DNA from: Purpureocillium takamizusanense
Taxonomy: Eukaryota > Ascomycota > Sordariomycetes > Hypocreales > Ophiocordycipitaceae
Length of the DNA stretch: 64,000 bases
Direction of reading: 5' to 3'
Assembly (NCBI RefSeq): GCF_022605165.1
Contig: NC_063070.1
Location: 186,001 to 250,000, forward strand
Part shown: positions 10,701 through 22,999 of the stretch, one piece after another
Layout: the number at the start of each line of letters is the position of its first letter
How positions within the stretch are numbered: the first letter of the stretch is position 1
Translations under genes and position numbers: made by a program
The notes under the pieces: generated by a model
The model's input: the letters and a program-made list of their open reading frames with translations, nothing else
What the model was told of the DNA's origin: nothing
Databases searched by the model: none

Positions 10701-13700
10701 AATTCATTGGCGTCCCCCCCCCCCCCCAGGGGAACGTCTGATGTACATCGTGGGCATCATGATCCGCGCTCACGCGGCGACCAACACGCACATCTCGAAC
10801 CAAGAGCGGCCACGTCGATGAGCGCACGCCTCCCGCTCGGAGGCTGGCATTTAGCAACAGGAGAGGGAGGGGGAAGAGAATGCGTGTCAGTGTGTGTGTG
10901 TGATCGCTCGCGTTGCTCTTCACGAAGCGTGGGCAAATTTAAAGCGGGGGAGGAAACAAATAAAAAAGCGAGCACATGACGCCTTGAGAAGGATTGATGG
11001 CATCGTGAAGTGCCCCGTGTCTACTTACTGCACGACAAAGGACGTCCGTAGTACCTACTTCGAGACTGATTCTATGCACCAAGTTCCTTCTACTACTGCT
11101 AGAACGGGTCTAGTCGGGACGGCGGCGGCAGCCACTGCCCCCCGTTGGACGTTTCCTTTAGTCTTCACCTGGACCCTGCCGGGTTCTGCGTCGTGATCGC
11201 CCGAGGGGCTCACCGTGGTGGCCTGCCGTTCTGGTGCTGGACAAGGGGCGGGGGGGCTGGCGGCGTTCAGAGAAGACGGCCAGGGTTCGTCCGTGGGCCT
11301 AGGCTGGATGGGTAAGGTATAGAAAAGGTTCAGGGCCAGGGAAGCATGCAGCAGCATGTATCAGCGAGGGGGGGAGGGGGGATGTTCTGGCCGTCTTCTT
11401 TGCCCTGGTCTTTGCGTATGCATGTGTGCATGCATGCATGCATCCGCGTGTGGGTGTGGGTGTCCGTGTGTCTTTCTGTCTGTCTTGCTTTACGGGTGCC
11501 ACTTATAACAACAAGAGCAGCACCAGCACCAGCAGAATGAGAGAGAGCCCTGCAGGTGCGGCGCATCGATCGCAGACAGGCCATCATGCCAGGTAATGAT
11601 GGAATGTGTGTATCTGCGAGCGAACGCAGGCCCCCGGCTGAGCTGTGCCGTTCCGCTGCTTCGACGCCATCAAACGCTCCGCACTCGACTGCACTGCACC
11701 GCACCGCACCAGTGCGGCCCCGTACGTGCGTCTAGAAGCAGAAGTTGCAGTGAGCGCCGCCGCCATGCGGAACGAGCGATGCGGCCAAGAGGGCCCTGGA
11801 GCCAGCCCCTTGTGAGGGCGAGAGTGAGAGAGAGAGTGTGTGAGAGTGAGAGTGAGAGAGCAGCGCAGCGCAGGTCGCGTCCGGTGCTGCGACGTTGGTG
11901 GTTCGCTCCGAGCAGGTCTCGAGCAACGTATCCCGTACCAACTACTAGGTACCTACTACTAAGGTACGTACATGCAGCCCGTGCCGTGCCTGTACCTCTG
12001 TATGCCCAAGGCAGGTAGGTGAGTGAGGTTGTAGTAGGTACTAGCCAACGCGTCGCATAAGGTAGTGGGCATCTCGTCACGGCCCCGCGTCCATTGTTGG
12101 CGGACGGGAAAGAGAGAAACACAGTGTTGGTGACTTACCTGCCCGCCCGGGTTGCACACAGCACCCCCCGGCCCTGCCGCCAGCTCCAGCAGGGTCGGGG
12201 TGCCAACGTGACCTGCAAAGACCCAGCGCGACCCCCGGCCCAGGCCAAGGTCCCCGACTCCCCAACGGCCACGATTGGTCAGAGAAGCGTCATGATTGGC
12301 GGACAGCCTGGCAATTGCCCCGTACGATTGGCCCGTGTGTGGAGAAGGGCGGATCCCGGCAGGAGTGGAGGCCCTGAAGCCCTTTTGAGGTGCCTTTGCC
12401 CCCCTTGTCCCCCCCCCCCGGGGGGGCCCGCCAACGACGCCTCGCTGCGAGTTACCAAACGGCATCGTCGTTGGAGGTGTCAGTCACTAGTCAGCATCTG
12501 TAGTATGCATCTACGTGGTATGTAAGTATGTACGTAGGTCCAGACAGGTGCACAGAGGATCGATCAATGGGATTGCGCTGCCCCAGTCAGCGGCAGCCAT
12601 GATGCGCAGTAGACTGACGACTGTGCGACCCTTCCACTCCCCCCCTCCTTCCCCTCTGGCCTCTGAAAGGCGCGGCGGCCGGCGGGGCAGCAGCGGACGC
12701 ACAGCTCGAGGGCCACGCAGAGAAGGACATGGAGGCCAGTACAGGCCAGCCGCCGCTCCGCCTCAACTGGGCGGGATACTGGGCCGCCTGCGAACTGTGG
12801 TTCGCAACGTGCGGACTTTTGCGGTGGTGGGTGGGCGCGGGGCGGGGACGATGTCAAGGACGATGACCACGACGGTGGTATGAATGTAGGTACCTGGCCG
12901 TGCCCCGAAACGAGGTGTGCCGTGCCGCTCGTCGCCTGGGTCATTTTGACGACACCTTACCTTCGTACCTTTTAGTACTAGAGCCTGTCTCCCCACGCTC
13001 CAGCACGCCCCAACCTAGTACTGAAGATGCCGGACCCAACTAGAGCCTACAGTGCAGCACGGTGCTACGGTACTTTGGTTGGCACACCCGTCCTTGAGGC
13101 GCCGCCCAGAAGCGAGCAACCAAAGGGCCCCGAGGGGGAAAAAAGGACGAGACTGAGAAGGGACAAAAAAAAAATTGTTTACCTCCCGAGTACCCGGAAC
13201 GCACGCATTTCAGGTACCCCCCGCGTCGCCCGGTCCGTCGTCATCGTGGCCAAAAGGTACCCCTCAAAGCCAGCCGGCGTCCGGACACGATAGGTTTCGG
13301 TTGCGCTTTCCCTATCAACAGACTTTGGGTGCCCGCTGTCTCCTCCTTCTCCTCCTCCTGTCCTCGCCTCGCTCCTCCTCCTCCTCCACACTCTTGCCCC
13401 CTCCCACTGCGAACCCAAGGGTCATCGGGACAAGGTTCAGCGTTTGCGAGGGCCCCCTTGTCTTGCAGCCGAGCAGCTGTTGAGGTCGCTGGGCGTGCCC
13501 TTTTAATAACCGTCCGTCTCCTCCGTGGCCGCGCCGGCCGGCCGTGTTAGTCGCCCTCCCTCCCCCCCCCGTGCCTCTGGGTGCCGCCGCGAACCGCTGC
13601 GCGAACCCCGCTTCCAACCACCCCCCGAATCGCTTCACTTCGGCTCTTACCCTCGTCGTCCTCGCCAACCCGCCGCCAGCCGCCATTGCCATTGCTTGCC

Positions 13701-13747
13701 ATCGCCGTCGCGAATCTCGACCTCGCGGCGGTCTGGCACTGCCCGCC
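7794..13747. other. Gene-poor stretch of about 6 kb upstream of the Zn(II)2Cys6 gene
   Basis: I see no supportable gene. Open frames are short, rich in Pro, Arg, His and Cys, and overlap on opposite strands. The stretch holds simple repeats: GGT/GGA triplets at about 8556-8585, CCTGG repeats near 8760, TAC triplets at 9400-9416 and GA/GT-rich 11820-11860. It also has runs of 14 C (10714-10727) and of 11 C followed by 7 G (12409-12426), plus clusters of GGTACCTAC-like sequence near 8722-8742, 11935-11971 and 12526-12541. Three ATTGG boxes lie at 12274-12331. The last 400 bp is C/T-rich and is probably the leader of the downstream gene. Confidence 0.6.
12274..12331. promoter_or_regulatory. Cluster of three inverted CCAAT boxes
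   Basis: ATTGG occurs at 12274-12278, 12295-12299 and 12327-12331. CCAAT is the binding site of the fungal HAP/CBC complex. A role in transcription of the Zn(II)2Cys6 gene 1.4 kb downstream is inference. Confidence 0.3.
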
Positions 13748-16700
13748 ATGGCCCAATCTCAGTACGGCACCGCGCAGTCCAGCCCGAGCATCTCGGCAAA
13801 CACGCCCGCCGCCGCGCGTCCGCGCTCCAACGACCAGTCCCTGCCTCCGCGCTCCCAGTCGCAGCAGCGCGACGCAGAGGCCGACGCCAGCGCACAGCAA
13901 AACGCCCAGCATAAGCGCGTCTACCAGGCCTGCATCCCCTGCCGCCGTCGAAAGGTCCGATGCGACCTCGGCAGCGTCGACAACCCCCACGACCCGCCCT
14001 GCGTCCGCTGCCGCCGCGAGAGCAAGGAGTGCTACTTCAGCGCCACCCGTCGCAAGCGCAAGACGGACGACGGTGAGGGCAGCGACGTCGACGAGTACAT
14101 CATCCGCAATGGCCGCAAGAGGCTGCACGCCGCCGCCTCGCCGCCGCCTCGTCTCGACCGACGCTTCTACAGCGACGTGCCCTTGACCCCCGGCGGCTCC
14201 CACGGCCGGAGCCAACCCCTGCGCCGCCCCGATGGCTCTCGCGCCCGGGACCGGAGGAATGGCGATTTTGATGGTGAAGGTGACGCAAACCAGCAGCTCG
14301 AGAACCTCGAAGCCCAGACGGTGATGCGTCGCGAGATGTACGGGCCCCATGACGCCCTCGACCTCCTCTACAAGGCAGCAACGGACAGGTTTGTTGTCGA
14401 GTTGTCCTCCAGGCCCTCAGACAAAGCTAACGATACCAGCCCGGCTGCTAACCACAGGAGAGAGGGGAGCACCGCCTCGGGCACGACGGTGCCCCCGCCC
14501 CAGCCCACGCCGCAAGAGACTGCTGCCCGGGAACCCCCGCGACCAACCTCCATGTCCATCAAGCTCGAGCATCAGCAGCAGCTGCACCAGCAGCAGGCTG
14601 TCCGGCAACCCATCGACCCCGACCTGGCGCAGCAGCCCGGCATACGGAGTAACCCTGGCTACCTCAGTGCTCTGAGGGCCTGGAGTCGCTTCCGCTTTGT
14701 CCGTGCCGGCTGGTTCACGTCGCAAGAGGCCATAGAGTATATCGACTAGTAAGTCTCGTCTCATGTATCCCGGCAAACTTGTTCTCGTGGCAATCGTGCT
14801 GATTCTGCTGGCAGCTATTACAAGTACCTCTCGCCGATGACCCCCATATCGCCCCCGACCTTCAGCGATCCATCCTCGCATATAACGCTCTTGACGGAGG
14901 AGCCAATTCTTACCGTGACTCTGCTCACCATTGCCTCGCGATATCGCCAGATGCCGGGCACCGGCGGGCACTGCCGATCGCACGCCATACCTGACCAACT
15001 GTGGAATTACCTGAGGGGCATGATCGAACGTTGTCTCTGGGGCCAGGAGGCCTTTGGCGGTGGTTTCTGTGGCTCTGGTGGCTCTTCCGCGCTCATCATG
15101 GAAGAGACGGACACGAGCAGCACGGCCCCCTGGCGCGGCATGCGCAAGGGAAGCCTGAGAACCCTCGGCACCATCGAATCACTCTTGATCCTCACCGAGT
15201 GGCACCCGCGGGCGCTGCACTTCCCTCCCCAAGAGGCCACCGACGAGCTGATGCTCCCCGACTACGATGCGACACCCATGGTGGGCGTCGATCCCACGAG
15301 GAATGTTGGAGCCGGATTCGGCGGGAAGCGAATCGAAAGTTGGTTGGAGCCCGCGTGGAGGAGCGACCGCATGTGCTGGATGCTTCTCAGCACGGCAATG
15401 GGGTTGGCGTACGAACTTGGAGTCTTCGATGACATCGACGAGATGCTCAAAGACGATGCCATAACTCGTCCGGAATTCCAGGACGAGGGCTACAGAACGA
15501 GAGCGAACCGGATCAAGCGGTTGCTTCTCATCTACACGTCCCAGCTGGCTGGCCGCCTCGGCTGGACAAGCATGACCCCCGAGCACCTGCGCAAGGCCGA
15601 TCCCGCCGTGGCGAGGAGGCGTACAATGTCGAGCGACGGAGCCACGCCCAGCTCCTCGTCCCTCGCAAACGGCTTCAACTATGTTCCCGACCTTGAGCTC
15701 GATGATCAGATCATCCACTGCTGGGCAGGCATCAGCAACGCCATGCATCTCGGAAACGAGAAGCTGTTCCGCTCACGGAAGCATACTACAGAAATCATCC
15801 AGACCGGCAAGTACGTCGAGTTGCTGCGAGAATTCGCGCCCATGCTCCGAGACTGGTACCGCGAGTTTGAACTCTTTCGCCTGCCTCAGTTCATCAGGCA
15901 CATCCTGACCATCGAATATGAATACGTGCGCATCTACGTCAACTCTCTATCGCTGCAGGCTGTTGTCGAGCGATGCACCAACAATGCCGGCAATACCGCC
16001 GCAGCCAACGGCGACGGGCAGACGACCAACCAACAGCTGTCGCCGCAAACCATGATCAACTACGGCAAGCTGCCGCTCGGCCAGCTGGGCGGCTTCACCG
16101 TGAATGATCAAGAATACGTTCGCGAGGTGGTGGACGGATGCAGGAACCTGCTTCGCACCGTCGTCGACGGCCTGCTTCCGGGAGGATACCTTAAGCACGC
16201 CCCCGTGCGGACATACTTTCGCATCATCAGCGGCGCCATGTTCCTTCTTAAGACGTTTGCGCTGGGCGCCCCGCGCTCCGACGTCAAGTTGAGCATCGAT
16301 CTCATGGACGCAACCGTAGAGGCCCTCCGTAATTGTGTGGTGGACGACGTCCACCTCGGCATCCGTTTCGCGGACCTCCTTGAGACGCTCACGAGTAGGC
16401 TGAGGAACCGCTTCATTCAGGCCCCGACCATGCAGCAATCCTCGGGCAGGGGCCAAAGCCCTCAGCCCGAGGGTGCCGGTGCCGCAGGGCCGAATGGGGA
16501 CAGCACCGCCAACTGGGTTGGCGGGCATGCTCAACGGCTGCGGGAGGGCCTTAACGGGCAATGTGAGTCGCCTGAAGCTGGTGACGTCTGGAAGCGAGCG
16601 CATGCTAACAGCCTAGATTCAGATCGCGCTGGGTCTCCTACTGCCGAGGGAAACAACATCTCGGCCACGCCATTCGATCTGTCGACGGGCAACTTCCCGT

Positions 16701-17038
16701 ACCCGGGCAATACCTCGATTGGTCCCTCGACGCCGGCGACTCATGTCGACAGCCACCATGCGCCCGGCGCTGGCTTGGACATGCATCTGTTCGAGGAATG
16801 GAACAACCCAGGCAACGAGATGTGGTACCTGCCCCCTGGCCCAGCTTTCTTCCAGAACATGGAGAACAGTTCCGTTGCCATGACAGCCGAGGGCGTCAAC
16901 GTTGGCGGGCTAGACCTGCTCGAGTACATGGCCATGGACCCGGTGCAGTTCTCGGGCATCGGAGAGGGCCCCGGGTCCGCAAATGGCGCCAACGGCGCCA
17001 ACAACAACGGCGGTGGCAGCGGCAGCGGCGCTGCTTGA
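13748..17038 (+). CDS. Zn(II)2Cys6 transcription factor, Aro80-like
   Basis: This is a fungal binuclear-cluster regulator of about 1050-1074 residues. The exons are 13748-14748 and 14815-17038. A second, probable intron lies at 16563-16616 and is in frame. The zinc cluster has Cys at residues 62, 65, 72, 85, 88 and 95 (C-x2-C-x6-C-x12-C-x2-C-x6-C). It is followed by a basic RRKRK motif. The cluster's [13 protein letters not shown] loop and the middle-domain text [43 protein letters not shown] resemble Aro80, the yeast activator of aromatic amino-acid catabolism. A fungal_trans-type middle region spans about residues 340-800. The C-terminus is Gly/Asn-rich. I chose the ATG at 13748, though the frame stays open upstream to 13544. 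The specific function is inferred from memory of the family; zinc-cluster identity is certain. Confidence 0.88.
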
Positions 17039-18925
17039 TGAGGAGCGCCGAGATGAAATGCCGACCTACGGACATCGGCAGGTAATGACTTACGACGAAG
17101 CCGAAGAAGAATGCGCAAGCGAAAACTCGACCAGTCGAGCCAGCGATCCTCGCGCGTCTGTCGTCAATCTGAAGGATTGAGGACCTCATCACCAGGGGAG
17201 GCAACACTTTTTTTTTCACCTTTTTTTTTTTTGGCATCATTGGGGTCTCGAAGCACTGGCGAATCTGGAAACCAAAAAATGGGCTGCGAATTTCTCGAAT
17301 TGTAATTGTCTTCCTTTTCTTGTGTCTCAATATTTTGTCCGGAGTCGGGCGGGCCAAGTGGAAAGGCAGGACGGACGAACAGGGAGGTCGCCTTGAAAAC
17401 AAACGTGTAGCTCGAATCCCGGCACCCCTTTCGTCTCTAGTTTCCACCCCCGACGGCCCCCTCTTTTCTTGCCTTGCCCGGCTTCCTTTGTTTTGTGTTT
17501 CTACATGGGACGCCTTCAGCGGGCGGCGCTACCGGGTCATCATGGGCCGTTCGCATCTCTTGGTGCTCTGGGCAGCGCGCGGTATTGTCACTTTTCTTGT
17601 TCAGCGCCGTGTTTCTTCCCCGACGAGCAGCGGTTTTTACGACAATGAATGGGGTGGGCAAGCAGTGTATGATGGGAGCGAGAAAGATGGTTGGTGGGGG
17701 GGGACCAAGGCTCAACTAAGTCTCGTGTAAGTCTCGTGTAGGAGGAGAAAAGTTGGCTAGGCTGGTTGTTCGAATCGGTACACTAGCTAGCTACCTCATT
17801 GGCAGTTGGATGTATATCCCATCACCACGAGCTACTGCGTCTTAATTGTGTGCGTCGTCTCAGCGTGATGCCGTACACGATGTCGTACAAGCAAGCAACT
17901 CACGTCAGTAGTTGCGTCGCCTCATCACTCAGTGTTAGCGGTAGCACATTGATTGTCCATGGTTCACACGTTTACACGGCCACATTCCTCGCTTCATTGC
18001 TGCTATGATGCCGTCCGCTATCAACTATATACATGAGGGCCCATGCAACCCCCAGGACCTAAAGCCCATTCATCGGTCGATCCAAGGCCGTGGGGCTTAT
18101 ACTGTTTGCTTGGTCGCTCCCCCCATTCCATCCGTCCACCGACCTATCCACCTATCCATCTATCAACCCACGCACGGCCGGCCGGCTGACCCAGCTGTCG
18201 CGCACTCCGATTCCTCGAGAACAAGAAGAAGAGAAGAGACCTCGTTTGTGACAAAGAGAACCCCCATGGAAAGAGAGTGAGAGTGAGAGTGAGAGAGACA
18301 GGTTCGCAATTTTTTTGTTGGAGCCAAGAGGGAAAACTTAACGGCAAGAAAAGGCTGAGAGCGTCGGTTGACAAAGGAAGGGGGGTTGAGAAGAGCGAGG
18401 CCGCATGAGGAAAAGTGAAGAAAGCAGGGCTCGGCCTGACGACGTATGGTATCATTCCACTATTTTTGACTCGGCTCCTGTGAAGGAGGCGATACAGTCG
18501 TGAGAAAGTGCAACGAAATCATGATGACAAGATCACATTTTTTGTGAAGGCAAATAAGGGAAAGCAACAAGAATTGGGCGCTATAACAGGCAAGAAGAGC
18601 GTAACGTGCCGAGGCATGGTGAACGGCAATATGCCAAGGTTAGGACATGTCGTGATAGGAAGGGGAGCAGCCGATTCCCACAGAAATGTGACAGAAGGAA
18701 GAGCCCTAGCCGACAAGAAGGCGAACAAGCAAGGTTGTCTCCTGTCCTATGACGAGAACGCGTTTGGTTGTGTGGGCTCAGTCGGACGCGCAGAGAGTCT
18801 AGGGGAAAGCTGGTTCTCGCGTACCAGTATTAGGGAGTGAATGAGACGTGCGGCGCTTGTCGAGCGTCTACAGACCGTAGGTCGTGCTGCGCGTCGCATG
18901 TGCTTCTTGGAGAACTGTGACCAAG
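17039..18925. other. Convergent intergenic stretch
   Basis: No supportable gene between the Zn(II)2Cys6 gene and the minus-strand ADF-H gene. T-rich tracts at 17207-17231 lie about 170 nt after the regulator's stop and may mark its 3' end. A GAGAGT repeat lies at 18277-18298. Confidence 0.6.
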
Positions 18926-21900
18926 TTAGTTCGGCGACTGTCTCACGAGTCGTTGATATCGGTACATACTGTTCAGGACATTCAACTGCCCGGCCCTGTC
19001 CTCACACGCAAGCTGTATGCTGGCCCCATCGATAAAGTCAAGTACAACACTGTTTGGCAGCTCCTGGAGCTCAACATCCGGGGTATAGGGCGGCCGGAAC
19101 TCGGAGAGGTGGTATCGCTTTGTGCCCTGTGCCTGGCGGCCGCTCTGGGCAGGTAGGGCGCTGAGGATGATGAAACCCTGGGAGTCGAGGCACATGTTGC
19201 GACGCTTCCACAGCAGATTGTCGGGGAACTGCACGTTGACGTCGCCCATGTAGGACACGACCGAGGGAGACCCGGTGGTGGCTGGCCTCTGAGTCGCTGC
19301 CTCGGCAGCCCGATCTTCCGCGACGGAGGGCGAGAGAACGGTGGGTGAATTCTTGCCGCGAGACCCGGAGAGGTTGGACAGGCGACGCATGAAGCGACCC
19401 GCCCTGGACATCTTCTTGTCCCCGTTAGTCGACTTGGCGTCGTCACCAAAGCTCTCTCCGGTTGGTGACGTATAGCCATCACGGTCCTTGCTGACCGATG
19501 ACCGCCGGCTGCTGATGGATAGCCGAGGCGAAAAGGAGCTGGTCTGATTGATGGAAGGAGGGCGCGTCGGCGAGCGTGATGGATTGGAGCTGGTCGGTGC
19601 ACCAAAGATATCGCCCTGATTCGATGTCACGGACCTGCGGCGCTCCTTGATGAAGTCCTTGACAAGGCCCAAGGAAGAGGACTGGCGAGACTTGCTGGCC
19701 TTGCCGGCGTCTTGATTCGCCGACCGCTCCTCCAGCGGCGCTTCTGTGCTGGCTTGTGCCGGCTCGCGGACGGCTTTGTGGTGGTCCACCAGCAAGGGCG
19801 ACTGCTTCAGTTCCAAATGGCCGTACTCGGAGGGATCCTTGGAGGGGTCGAATCCCTGGCCGGCCTTGTCGTTCGGATCCCGAACAATCCTGGCCGTGAC
19901 GGAGACGTACTCTGAGCGACCGCGGTGAGTGCTTGCGGGCGAGCGGTTGGGGGCGTTGGCCGTAGCGGTGGTCGGTGACTCGAACACAGACAGGCGGCTG
20001 GTGACGGAGCCAGATCTTTCTGCCCGTACGTGCTTGCCGTCTGGAGACGACTCGTTGGAGATGGATATAGGCTCGGCGGTTGACCGGAACGAGTTTGCCC
20101 TGTCCATAACGGAGGGCGACCTGGACGGCTCCCGCTTCTTGACCGCGAAAAAGGTCGAAGACGGCCGCTCACGCGCACTGACAGCCGGCGGTGCGTCGCC
20201 CGACGACGCGGAGAGCTTCTCCAGCGCCTTGATGCGCTGCGAGATGCTCGAGCCAAGGTTGGACTTCTTCATCAGATTGCCGCCCTGCTGCGCCGATTGC
20301 TGGTTGACATGGTGCAAGTAGGCCGCTCCCGTGCTCACAGATCGCGCCGACGTCTGATTGATGCCCGTCGGGACAGTCAACTTGCCACGGACGGGATTTG
20401 ATGTGGTTCGGACCATGTGGGCAGCCGGCGCACCCGTGGGCGCAGCCCTCTTGGCGGGGCTGGGAGGGAAGGTAGCCGACACAGGAGTTTTGGCAACCGA
20501 CATGTGTTTGGCTTCCTGCACTGTCGCGCTCTGCAGCTCGTCCATCAACTCTTCGTCGTCTGAGAGGCTTGCCTCCCGCGGCGTCGTGCTCCGAGTATGG
20601 GGCAGGTCGGTGTCGATGGGCTCAACAAGGGCCCTTCGCTTTGTGGCCTTTACAGAGACAGGAATAGTATCCGTGTCGCTCCCGTCTTGTCCGTCCACCT
20701 CAGCCACCGTCGCGTGAGCTTTTGTGATGATGGGGCTTTCCTCCAGCGCTTGCCGCGGGCCGTCTGACCCGACGGTAGGTTGCGCGGCGACTTCGTCGGC
20801 AGCAAACAGGTTCTGGGTCGAGGCCTTGCTTTCCAAAGGCCTCGGCTGTGAAGTGGGGGTGGTGGCCTCATTATCAACTGTTGACGTGGTAGTCTCCGCG
20901 TGAGGAATGCTGCTTGTCTCGCTATCCACGTTCGCGGACAACGGCTCCGGTGGAGACTTTGACGACGATGGAATGCCGACCGAGTGGTCAGAAATTGGTG
21001 GTGCAAATGAGGAGTGGTTTTCGACATGTTCAGGCGCCTGCTCGGGCTTGTCCTGTTCTTTTCCACCGGACGACACGTCTTCCGAGACAGACCCCAAAAT
21101 CTCGGCGGCCCGTTCTGCTGGTGCAAGCGGCGCATGCTGGGGCTCAGCACGTTCGTATAAGCCTCCGGAGGACACTGCTTCGGCAGCGCCTGGTGTTCTC
21201 TCGTCAATCTCCAACGCGGTGGCGCTATCCTCCTTCACAGGTTTCTCAGCTGTCACAAGCAGATCTCTTAGCCGCGCCTCTTGCTGATCCTTCGAATTGG
21301 TATCTTCCGCGTTGTGCTCATCATCTGGCGCCGTCTCATCATCCTTGGCTTGGACTGTCTCGTCGGTAGACTCGGAGATGGACGAAGCCTTGGTTGACTG
21401 TGCTGCCTCTGAGGAGGCCACAATTGGGCTGGTAGGTCTCGAGTCGGACTGTGTCAAGTCTGAAGTTTGATCAGTAAGCACCGAAGATGAGAGCATATCC
21501 ATCGCCGACCCAGCATTGCCAGTCTTTGCCTCATCCTCAACATCTTGCTCCGTCTCTGGTTGGACACCTGCCTCGGGCGCTTGATTCACGACAGCGTCGG
21601 AAGTGGCATCTGTGCACTCTTCCGTTACGACTTCGCTGATGCTTTCTGCAGGAGGATGCATGCTCATCTGTTTCTTCTTCTCCCTCAGCTTCATCGCCTT
21701 CATCAGTCTCGCCTTTTCAGGCGAGATGGTGGGCTTCTTCGCAGCTGGCGGCGACATCGATACTGGGTCAGGGGGGATGCCTGAGCTGGTGGATGGTCTC
21801 GCGACCGCCAGATCATGAGCCCGCACAGGGCCGTCGGCTCCTAGAGCTTCAGATGGAGGCAGGTTCAGGCTGACGGCATCATCCGCAGGTGGGGGCATGG

Positions 21901-22999
21901 TAATTCCGTCTCTGCTGCCCTTGCCTCGCCGGCTTCCCTTGCCAAAGAGCTTGAACCCTGCCGGTATAGCAGATACAGGACGGAAATTCCCAGCCGTCTG
22001 GGGCCGGCCACCGCTTTCGAGGGATGGGCGAGGGCCAAGTTTGACCTTGGGTTTGGTGTAGGGGTAGGATGAGTAGGTAGAAGAGTAGTCGGGACGCGTT
22101 GAGTCTGCGTCGCTCGACTTACCCGGCGATGTTGGGCCCTCGTCGACTCCCACAAAAGTTGGCAATTCGGATGTTGAAGCGACGGAGAACTTTCTGTGTT
22201 CGGGAGATTCCGCCAGCTGAGAGTTGAGCGTGACTGGCTCGATTTCGCGGCCCTCGCCAGCTGGCGGCTGTGGACGGTCCCCATCCCTGTGCTGCATGGA
22301 CTGGCGCTTGACGGCACGCTGTTCCTCCTCCTCCTCCTCGGCAATTTCCACCAAGCGTCTTCTGCGGAGGGAACTGGTGGACGAAGAAGTCGAGCAGGAG
22401 GCAGCGTGCAGGGAGCAGGCTGCCGACAGTTTGGTATCCTTGAGCTCGGCTGCTGATGAGATTTCGAACGTGGTATCGTACGGCGAGAACCGCTCACAGA
22501 CGGCGTTGAAATGAACAGCCACGCGAGCTGCAGAGGGCAACGAATCACTAGTCAGCATATCGACCTCTCAAGAGTCGCAGGCATCGCGCATTTGCCCGTG
22601 TCGTTCAGACACAGGTGGCCATATGTGACAACGCACCTTGAATTATTCGAGAACAGTCTTCGGGCAAATATTTGATGATGACGTTCCTCCTTCGATATTT
22701 CAGAAAGCCATAGAGGGGGCTTGTCTCGTCGTATTCGTCGATGGCATTGCGCACCTCTACGATGCCTCCGTTGCCGCGTTTCAGGAGCTCAACCTCGTCA
22801 CGAGAGGCATACTTGAGGAGGAACCTTCCAGACGAGGGGCACGGGCGCCCGCCGAGTCAGCCAAGCGTTCACTTATGAAGGGAAGGAGAGCGCCTCCGTG
22901 GCACAGTGGGGTTTGCATTCCATACCATCCTCCTGGCTCGGATGCAGCCGTCTCGTGTGCTTCCACGACCTTTGCATCGTCCAACCCATTGAGAGACAT
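18926..22999 (-). CDS. Large ADF-H-like and PH-like domain protein, probable actin regulator
   Basis: The model has three exons on the minus strand, 22999-22926, 22824-22637 and 22527-18926, all GT-AG and in phase, giving 1287 residues. The first ~135 residues read as an actin-depolymerising-factor homology (ADF-H) domain of the coactosin/drebrin sort: EVRNAIDEYDETSPLYGFLK, RNVIIKYLPEDCSRIIQ, then ARVAVHFNAVCERFSPYD and FEISSAAELKD. About 950 residues of low-complexity Ser/Glu/Pro-rich sequence follow. The last ~115 residues look like a PH domain (LLWKRRNMCLDSQGFIILS start, basic and hydrophobic strands, terminal helix ending RYQRLV). Many fungal genomes carry such a protein under uninformative names. 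Actin or membrane cortex binding is inference from the two domains. I give no symbol. Confidence 0.85.

Noticed and set aside
17340..17440. tRNA-like text (GGCCAAGTGG followed by CTCGAATCCC)
   Set aside because: The acceptor and T-arm stems do not pair in any register, so it is not a tRNA gene.
17760..17785. B-box-like GTTCGAATC
   Set aside because: The five bases on each side of the loop are not complementary, and there is no A box upstream.
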